A stretch of DNA of 64,000 nt from Nocardioides aurantiacus (GTDB lineage Bacteria > Actinomycetota > Actinomycetes > Propionibacteriales > Nocardioidaceae): NCBI RefSeq assembly GCF_003752505.1, contig NZ_RKHO01000001.1:1-64000 (forward strand), in the 5' to 3' direction. Position numbers and translations under genes: made by a program. Positions 56,564 to 64,000 of the stretch are shown here, piece by piece. How positions within the stretch are numbered: the first letter of the stretch is position 1; each line of letters opens with the position of its first letter. Below the pieces are notes generated by a model. That model saw nothing but the letters and a program-made list of their open reading frames with translations. It made no database searches and was not told where the DNA came from.

Positions 56564-56642
56564 CGGTTCTCCGTCTCTGGTCGTCTCGACCGACTGGTGT
56601 GGTGCGACTGTGCGGCGAGGGGCGCCGCGCCCGAGTAGCTGG

Positions 56643-58691
56643 TCATCGCGCGGCCGCGCCCGACGTGCCGCGCCTGAGCGGGACCTTGACGCCCTCGCCC
56701 GTCCGGGCCGCGGCCCGTTGGCCGATCCGGTCGAGCATGATGCCGAGCAGGACGATGGTGATGCCCGCCGCCGCGCCCTTGCCCCACTCCTCGCTGCGCG
56801 AGAAGCCGAGCACGACGTCGTAGCCGAGGGCGCCGGCGCCGACCAGGCCGCCGATCACGACCATGGCGAGCACGTAGAGCAGCCCCTGGTTGGCGGCCAG
56901 CACCAGCGAGCCGCGCGCCATCGGCAGCTGCACCTGGGTGATCTCCTGCCACGACGTCGTGCCCGTCGACCGGGAGGCCTCGAGGGTGGTCTCGGGCACC
57001 GCCTTGACGCCGTCGGCCACGAGCTTGATGGCCGCGGGGGCGGCGTACACCAGGGCGGCGACGATGGCGGTGAACCGCGTCGACCCGAACAGGGCCAGCA
57101 CGGGGATCAGGTAGACGAAGGCCGGGATGGTCTGGCCGGCGTCGAGCAGCGGTCGCAGCGTGACGTCGATCCGGCGGCTGCGGGCCATCAGGACGCCGAA
57201 GACGGTGGCGACGACCATCACCAGGATGGTGGCGACGAGCACCATGTTGAGGGTGACCATGGTGTCGTTCCACAGGTCGAAGAACCAGATGCCGGCCAGG
57301 CACACCACCGCCGGCAGCAGCGCGCGTACGCCGCCCAGGGCTGCGGCGATGCCGGCGATGGCCACGGCGGCCAGCCACCACGGCGACTCCGCCAGCAGCG
57401 ACTGCATCGGGTTGAGCAGGCCGTAGGTCACGGCGTTCTTGAACACCTCGCCGGGCCCGTCGAGCGCCCCCACGACCGACCCGACGACCGAGTCGAGGCC
57501 GTCGGCCAGGCTCCGGCCCCACCCGGTCTCCGGGAAGGTCGCGAGGTCGAGCACGGTGCGGGAGAGGTAGACGCAGGCCAGGGCGACGACCGCGCCGACG
57601 CCCAGCAGCAGCTGTCGGGGACGGCCCACCAGGCCGCGGCCGCGGGCGGCGAGGTCGGCCCGCTCGCTGGCCGCCGTGGTGGTGCGGTCGAGCATGATCG
57701 CGGTCAGCACGATGAGCAGCCCGGGCACCAGCGAGGACCCGACGTCGTTGCGGATCAGGCCCTGGAGGACCGGCTTGCCCAGCCCGGGGCCGTTGACGTA
57801 GGAGGCGATGATCGCCATCGACAGCGCGGCCATCGTGGTCTGGTTGAGGCCGACGATGATCGTCTTGCGTGCCATCGGCAGCTGCACCTTGCGCAGCCGC
57901 TGCCACCGGGTCTGCCCGAAGGAGTCGGTGGCCTCGAGCGTGGCGGTCGAGACCGCGCTGATGCCGTAGCCGCCGATCCGGATCAGCGGCGGGAGGGCGT
58001 AGATCAGGGTGCAGGCCACCGCGCCGGCGACGCCGATCCCGAAGAACAGCACGACGGGGATCAGGTAGACGAACGTCGGCATGGTCTGCATCGCGTCGAG
58101 CACCGGCGTGATCACCGCCTTGGCGCGGCGGCTGGTGCCGACCGCGACAGCCAGGGGCATGCCGATCAGCACGGTCATGACCACCGCGAGGCCGGTGACG
58201 AGCAGCAGGTCGAGGGAGTCGGACCAGAAGCCGAGCAGGCCGTAGGCCAGGAAGGTGCCGGTCACCAGCAGCGAGATCCGCCAGCTGGCCACCGCCAGGG
58301 CCACCCACGCGGCCAGCGCCGTCACGCCGAGCCAGCCGACCTGCGGGACCGGCCGCGGGAAGGCCGGCACCGAGACCAGCCGCTGCAGGAAGTCGAACAC
58401 GGCGCGAAAGCCCTCGGCGATGGCGGTGGTCAGCCCGATCACGGGGTTGGTGTCGCGGCTGGCCAGCACGCCGTCGCGGAACGCGGTGAGGTCGTCGTGC
58501 AGCGGCGTGGAGTCGCGGCCGCGCAGGACCAGCGTGTCCTGGCCGCGGAGGACCGACCACAGCACCACCCAGGCGACCACGATGCCGATCACGAGCACCC
58601 AGCGCGGGACCCCGCCGCCGGAGCCGGAGTCGGCCGCGGCCCGGTCCTCCCGCTCCTGGGCGCGTACGGCGGTGCCCGCGGTCGTGCTCAC
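56643..58691 (-). CDS. Betaine-type ABC permease, two permease domains fused
   Basis: The 682-residue inner-membrane protein contains two complete binding-protein-dependent permease domains. The first (about residues 150-340) has the ATPase-contact loop [20 protein letters not shown]. The second (about 450-660) has [20 protein letters not shown]. The order of segments around each loop is the same, so the protein arose by duplication and fusion of a ProW/OpuAB-like permease and may supply both halves of the channel by itself. The start overlaps the ATPase stop by 4 nt. A long first periplasmic or linker segment (about residues 50-110) separates helix 1 from the first domain. Confidence 0.9.
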   Translation of the reverse strand: MSTTAGTAVRAQEREDRAAADSGSGGGVPRWVLVIGIVVAWVVLWSVLRGQDTLVLRGRDSTPLHDDLTAFRDGVLASRDTNPVIGLTTAIAEGFRAVFDFLQRLVSVPAFPRPVPQVGWLGVTALAAWVALAVASWRISLLVTGTFLAYGLLGFWSDSLDLLLVTGLAVVMTVLIGMPLAVAVGTSRRAKAVITPVLDAMQTMPTFVYLIPVVLFFGIGVAGAVACTLIYALPPLIRIGGYGISAVSTATLEATDSFGQTRWQRLRKVQLPMARKTIIVGLNQTTMAALSMAIIASYVNGPGLGKPVLQGLIRNDVGSSLVPGLLIVLTAIMLDRTTTAASERADLAARGRGLVGRPRQLLLGVGAVVALACVYLSRTVLDLATFPETGWGRSLADGLDSVVGSVVGALDGPGEVFKNAVTYGLLNPMQSLLAESPWWLAAVAIAGIAAALGGVRALLPAVVCLAGIWFFDLWNDTMVTLNMVLVATILVMVVATVFGVLMARSRRIDVTLRPLLDAGQTIPAFVYLIPVLALFGSTRFTAIVAALVYAAPAAIKLVADGVKAVPETTLEASRSTGTTSWQEITQVQLPMARGSLVLAANQGLLYVLAMVVIGGLVGAGALGYDVVLGFSRSEEWGKGAAAGITIVLLGIMLDRIGQRAAARTGEGVKVPLRRGTSGAAAR

Positions 58692-59794
58692 CGGTGACCA
58701 CCCGCTCCCGGGCCGGTCCCCGGCGGCGCCTGCTCGGCCACCACGACCCGCAGGATCGCGTCGTCGTCGACGATGCCGACGAGCTCGCCGTCGTCGACGA
58801 CCCGGACGGGGTGGTCGGAGGCCAGCGCCGCCTGGGCGGCCTCGCGCACGATCGTGGAGGAGCTCATCACCGGGCCCTCGGAGGAGTCGTCGGGGCGCGG
58901 GGGCCGCATCACCCACTTCAGCGTCAGCACGTGGGAGCGCGGGACGTCGGAGGTGAAGTCCGCGACGTAGTCGTCGGCCGGGGCGCCCACCACCTCGTCG
59001 GGCGTGCCGATCTGCACCACCTCGCCGTCGCGCAGGATCATGATCCGGTCGCCCAGCTTGAGCGCCTCGGCGAGGTCGTGGGTGATGAAGACCATCGTCT
59101 TGCCGACCTCGCGGTGCAGCCGGATGACCTCGTTCTGCATGTCGCGGCGGATCAGGGGGTCCAGCGCCGAGAACGGCTCGTCGAAGAGCAGCATCGACGG
59201 GTCGCCGGCCAGGGCGCGGGCCAGGCCGACGCGCTGCTGCATGCCGCCGGAGAGCTGGTCGGGATAGCTGGTCTCGTAGCCCGAGAGCCCGACCAGGTCG
59301 ACGACCTCGCCGGCCTTGGCCCGCCGCTCCTTCTTGCTCATGCCGCGGACCTCGAGGCCGTAGGCGACGTTGTCGATGACCTGCTTGTGGGGCAGCAGCC
59401 CGAAGTGCTGGAAGACCATCGAGACCTGGTGGCGGCGCAGCTCGCGCAGCTGGGACTCCGAGCAGCTGGTCACCTCGTCGTCGCCGATCCGCACGGTGCC
59501 GTGCGTGGGCTCGATCAGCCGGGTCAGGCAGCGCACCAGGGTGGACTTGCCCGAGCCGGAGAGGCCCATCACGACGAACACCTCACCGGGGGCCACGTCG
59601 AAGGAGACGTCCTTGACGCCCACCACGCAGCCGGTCTTGGCCTTGAGGTCGGCACGGGAGAGCTCGGCGTCCGGCGTACCGATGATCTTGTCGGCCCTGG
59701 GGCCGAAGATCTTCCACAGGTCGCGGACCTCGAGCCCCGCTCCGCCGGCGCGGCCGGTGGCGTCGGGGGTGGTCCGGGCATCGGTGGCGGTCAT
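58688..59794 (-). CDS. Glycine betaine/proline ABC transporter ATPase (ProV/OpuAA-like)
   Basis: The 368-residue ATPase drives betaine uptake. It has the ProV-type opening [18 protein letters not shown], Walker [21 protein letters not shown], signature [19 protein letters not shown] and Walker [20 protein letters not shown]. The C-terminus carries CBS-like sequence ([37 protein letters not shown]), which in OpuA senses ionic strength; only part of the usual tandem CBS pair is evident. It overlaps betA upstream and the permease downstream by 4 nt each. Confidence 0.93.
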   Translation of the reverse strand: MTATDARTTPDATGRAGGAGLEVRDLWKIFGPRADKIIGTPDAELSRADLKAKTGCVVGVKDVSFDVAPGEVFVVMGLSGSGKSTLVRCLTRLIEPTHGTVRIGDDEVTSCSESQLRELRRHQVSMVFQHFGLLPHKQVIDNVAYGLEVRGMSKKERRAKAGEVVDLVGLSGYETSYPDQLSGGMQQRVGLARALAGDPSMLLFDEPFSALDPLIRRDMQNEVIRLHREVGKTMVFITHDLAEALKLGDRIMILRDGEVVQIGTPDEVVGAPADDYVADFTSDVPRSHVLTLKWVMRPPRPDDSSEGPVMSSSTIVREAAQAALASDHPVRVVDDGELVGIVDDDAILRVVVAEQAPPGTGPGAGGHR

Positions 59795-61622
59795 GGCGTG
59801 TCCTCACCTGTCGCGGGGATGGGCGCCAGGTCGTCCTGGCGGGCGGCGCCGGGGTGGTGGTGCGGGTGGATCGAGGGGCCGTACGCCGCGGCGACGCGCG
59901 GCGGCACCGGGTCGCTGTTGCGGGGGTCACCGGGAGGGTAGAGCGGGGAGCCGCCGCGGTGGCGGTAGTACGGCGTCTGCGCAGGTGCGAGCGGGGTGTT
60001 GCCGAGGACCAGGTCGGCCGCCTTCTCGGCCACCATCATCACCGGCGCGTAGATGTTGCCGTTGGTGACGTAGGGGAAGACGCTGGCGTCCACCACCCGC
60101 AGCCCGTCGACCCCGTGGACCCGCAGCGAGTCGGGGTGGGTGACCGAGGCGGCGTCCAGGCCCATCTTGGCGGTGCACGACGGGTGCAGCGCCGTCTCGG
60201 CGTCGCGGCGCACCCAGTCGAGGATCTCCTCGTCGGTCTCCACGTCCGCCCCGGGGGACAGCTCGCCGCCGCTGAAGGGCGCGAACGCCGGCTGGCCGAG
60301 GATCTCGCGCGCGACCCGGACCGCCTCGACCCACTCGCGGCGGTCGTTGGGCGTGGTGAGGTAGTTGAAGAGCAGCTTCGGCTTGCGCCGCGGGTCGGTG
60401 CTGTCGATGCGGACCCAGCCGCGGGTGTCGGCGTACATCGGGCCGACGTGCACCTGGTAGCCGTGGGCGTAGCGGTCCTGGCCGGCCGGCGGCGACCCGT
60501 CGTAGCGGATCGCGATGGGCAGGAAGTGGAACATCAGGTTGGGCCAGTCGACGTCGTCGTTGCTGCGGGCGAAGCCCCCGCCCTCGAAGTGGTTGGACGC
60601 GGCGGTGCCGGTGCGCTTGAGCAGCCACTCCAGGCCGACGAGCGGCCGGTTGCGCCACTTCAGGCCCTCCACGATGGAGACCGGCTGCAGCGAGGAGTGC
60701 TGGATGTAGACCTCGAGGTGGTCCTGGAGGTTCTCGCCGACGCCGGGCAGGTCGTGGACCACCTCGACCCCCAGGGGCCGCAGGTGGTCGGGATCGCCGA
60801 CGCCGGAGAGCTGGAGCAGCTGCGGCGTGCCGATGGCGCCGCCGCACAGCAGGACCTCGCCCGCGGCGGCGTGGCGCCGGACGCGGCCGCCGCGCAGGTA
60901 GTCCACGCCGACGGCGCGCGTGCCCTCGAAGCGCACCCGGGTGGCCTGGGCGAAGGTCTCGACGGTGAGGTTGGGCCGGTGCATCACCGGGTGGAGGTAG
61001 GCCCGGGCGGCCGACATCCGCACGCCCTTGACGATGTTGCGGTCGAAGCGTCCGAACCCCTCCTGGCGGTAGCCGTTGACGTCGTCGGAGCGCGGGTAGC
61101 CCGCCTGCTCCGCGGCCTCGAAGAAGGCGCTGAACAGCGGGTTGGTCGCGGGGCTGCGCTCGAGGACGAGCGGGCCGGAGCCGCCGCGCCAGGCGTCGGC
61201 GCCGACCTGGCCGTCGGGCAGGACGAGCGACTCCATGCGTCGGAAGTAGGGCAGGCAGTGGCGGTAGTCCCAGCGCTCCAGCCCGGGGTCGGCGGCCCAG
61301 CGCTCGTAGTCCATCGGGTTGCCGCGCTGGAAGATCATCCCGTTGATCGAGCTCGAGCCCCCGAGGACCTTGCCGCGGGCGTGGTAGACCCGCCGGCCGC
61401 CCATGCCCGGCTCCGGCTCGGACTCGTAGCGCCAGTCGTAGAGCGGGTTGCCGATCGGGAACGGCAGCGCCGCCGGCGCGTGCACGAGCGGGTCCCACCG
61501 GTCGGTGCGCCCCGCCTCCAGCACGAGCACGGTGGTCGCGGGGTCGGCGCTGAGGCGGTTGGCCAGGGCGCACCCGGCCGACCCGCCGCCGACGATGACG
61601 AAGTCGTAGCGGTCGCGGCGGC

Positions 61623-61626
<4 letters not shown>
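59791..61626 (-). CDS. betA: Choline dehydrogenase (GMC oxidoreductase)
   Basis: BetA oxidises choline to betaine aldehyde with FAD. The 611-residue protein has the GMC N-terminus [40 protein letters not shown] (signature 1), [20 protein letters not shown] (signature 2) and the catalytic-site region [11 protein letters not shown] with [20 protein letters not shown]. The family normally ends near LGNTPL; here about 65 further Pro- and His-rich residues follow ([32 protein letters not shown]), of unknown role. Its position after a betaine-aldehyde dehydrogenase gene and before a betaine transporter supports choline as substrate. Confidence 0.9.
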
Positions 61627-63101
<1,475 letters not shown>

Positions 63102-63123
63102 CTGCTCATCCGTCCTTGCCGGC

Positions 63124-63140
63124 GTTGCGCGTCACGCAAC
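63124..63140. promoter_or_regulatory. IclR-type operator upstream of betB
   Basis: GTTGCGCGTCACGCAAC is a 17-bp inverted repeat with perfect 6-bp arms and a 5-bp spacer. It matches the two sites at 55405-55440 in length and half-site, and lies in the gap between the IclR gene and betB. Confidence 0.7.
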
Positions 63141-63250
63141 CAACCGGCGTCATCCGAAACACACTGGGGCGACGGCGGAGTCCCGTCAAGGTTCGACGTC
63201 GGACCGGTGCAGACCGCGTCGCCGCCGTGACCGCCGCGGTCGCCGGCGAC

Positions 63251-64000
63251 TCACCGGGCGCCCCAGCCCAGCCGGTGGGAGAGCTCGTCGGACGCCTCGA
63301 CCAGCAGGGGGAGCACCCGCTGCATCCGCTCGTCGGTCAGCCGGAAGGTCGGCCCGGAGACGCTGACGGAGCAGACCACGTCGCCGTGGGCGTTGCGCAC
63401 CGGCGCCGCGGCGGCGGCGAGGCCGACCTCCAGCTCGTCGACGGCCAGGGCGTACCCCTGCTCGCGGACCAGCTCCAGCTCCTTGCGCAGCGCGGCCCGC
63501 GAGGTGATGGTCAGCCCGGTGTACGACGGCAGCCGGCCCAGCAGCTGCTTGAGCTCGTCGTCCTCCAGCCAGGCCATCAGCACCTTGCCGTTGCTCGTCG
63601 CGTGCAGCGGGATGTGCTGGCCCACCCAGTTGTGCGGCTGCAGCGCGCTCGGCCCGGCCACCTGGTCGAGGTAGAGCGCCGACCCGCCGCTGAGGGTGGC
63701 CAGGTTGACCGTCTCGCCGGTGGCGGTGGCCAGCTGCTTGCACAGCGGTCGGGCCTCCTGCACCACGTCGAGCCGGGCGCTGGTGGCCCCGGCGAGGCGG
63801 AGCAGGCCGACGCCGAGGCGGTACTTGCCACGACCCTCGACCTGCTCGACCAGCCCGTGCTGCTCCAGCGTCGCCACCAGCCGGAAGGCCGTGCTCTTGT
63901 GCACCTCGAGTGCGGCGGCCACCTCGGTCACGCCCGACTCGCCCGAGCGTGCCAGGATCTCGAGGATGCGCAGCGCCCGGTCGACCGACTGCACGCCGCC
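63251..64000 (-). CDS. IclR-family regulator, 5' end probably outside window
   Basis: At least 247 residues are visible. The N-terminal winged HTH has VQSVDRALRILEILARSGES, VTEVAAALEVHKSTAFRLVA and HGLVEQVEGRGKYRLG (residues about 1-60); an IclR effector domain follows (LHATSNGKVLMAWLEDDELK, GYALAVDELEVGLAAAAAPV, VVCSVSVSGPTFRLTDERM). A GTG at 63994 could be the start, but the frame stays open to the window edge with two glycines before VQSVDRA, which is the usual wording inside longer IclR proteins, so the start is probably outside. It likely senses choline, betaine or a derivative and controls the genes downstream. Confidence 0.88.
   Translation of the reverse strand, partial: GGVQSVDRALRILEILARSGESGVTEVAAALEVHKSTAFRLVATLEQHGLVEQVEGRGKYRLGVGLLRLAGATSARLDVVQEARPLCKQLATATGETVNLATLSGGSALYLDQVAGPSALQPHNWVGQHIPLHATSNGKVLMAWLEDDELKQLLGRLPSYTGLTITSRAALRKELELVREQGYALAVDELEVGLAAAAAPVRNAHGDVVCSVSVSGPTFRLTDERMQRVLPLLVEASDELSHRLGWGAR

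Noticed and set aside
63994-64000. GTG at 63994 as certain start of the IclR gene
   Set aside because: The frame is open to the edge and codes GG before VQSVDRA, as is common inside longer IclR proteins; treated as a truncated gene.

Overview
The window comes from a very GC-rich actinobacterium, most likely a Nocardioides-like member of the Propionibacteriales. The evidence is a gene for the mycobacterial-type proteasome activator Bpa/PafE, many GTG starts, actinobacterial families (DUF5926, DUF4446, DUF3995, a RecQ-phosphoribosyltransferase fusion), and at least 17 genes whose start codon lies 6-7 nt after a TANNNT -10 hexamer, the signature of leaderless mRNAs. The genus is an inference. 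It is chromosomal housekeeping DNA with one insertion sequence; no phage, plasmid, CRISPR array or rRNA was seen.

Layout. 1-2.2 kb: the end of a LuxR-type regulator facing a tiny secreted-peptide gene, then tRNA-Ser(GCU), two small unknown proteins and tRNA-Ser(UGA). 2.2-5.8 kb: a nitrilase-family amidase, MobA, a quinone oxidoreductase, a repeat-rich gap and bpa. 5.77-6.88 kb: an IS481-family element inserted exactly between the stop codons of bpa and a convergent HAD phosphatase gene. 6.9-10.4 kb: a minus-strand operon serS-HAD-GNAT-HAD joined by 4-nt overlaps. 10.5-19.7 kb: a truncated molybdopterin-oxidoreductase-like protein, a PAP2/diacylglycerol-kinase fusion, DUF4446, pheA, larB-larC, arginine deiminase, a tail-anchored unknown and an EamA transporter. 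19.8-28.5 kb: DUF5926, an anti-sigma-like ATPase, a GDPD, an AlkZ-like protein, an AAA ATPase, an Fpg/Nei glycosylase, DUF4396 next to a rhodanese with a CsoR-like palindrome between them, Leu/Phe-tRNA-protein transferase and an EcsC protein.

28.5-37.2 kb: two paralogous sulfotransferase-like genes around an unknown, then the leucine-degradation operon (3-methylcrotonyl-CoA carboxylase beta and alpha subunits, HMG-CoA lyase) with a divergent TetR regulator and a palindrome over the operon's -10. 37.2-51 kb: a SWIM protein and SNF2 helicase pair, malic enzyme, an ABC exporter, a DUF1275 protein divergent from an MFS exporter, DUF3995 with a RecQ-PRTase helicase, and a PQQ-type beta-propeller protein.

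51-64 kb: a choline/glycine-betaine regulon on the minus strand. An IclR regulator (cut by the window edge) is followed by betB, betA, a ProV-like ATPase, a fused double permease and a betaine-binding lipoprotein. A second unit encodes a dimethylglycine-dehydrogenase-like flavoprotein with its own EtfB and EtfA. Both units carry matching 17-bp GTTGCG-n5-YGCAAC palindromes upstream, which suggests that the IclR protein controls uptake, oxidation and demethylation together.

The intergenic gaps hold several families of inverted repeats, two of which occur at two well-separated loci. These and the betaine regulon are the parts most worth a second look.
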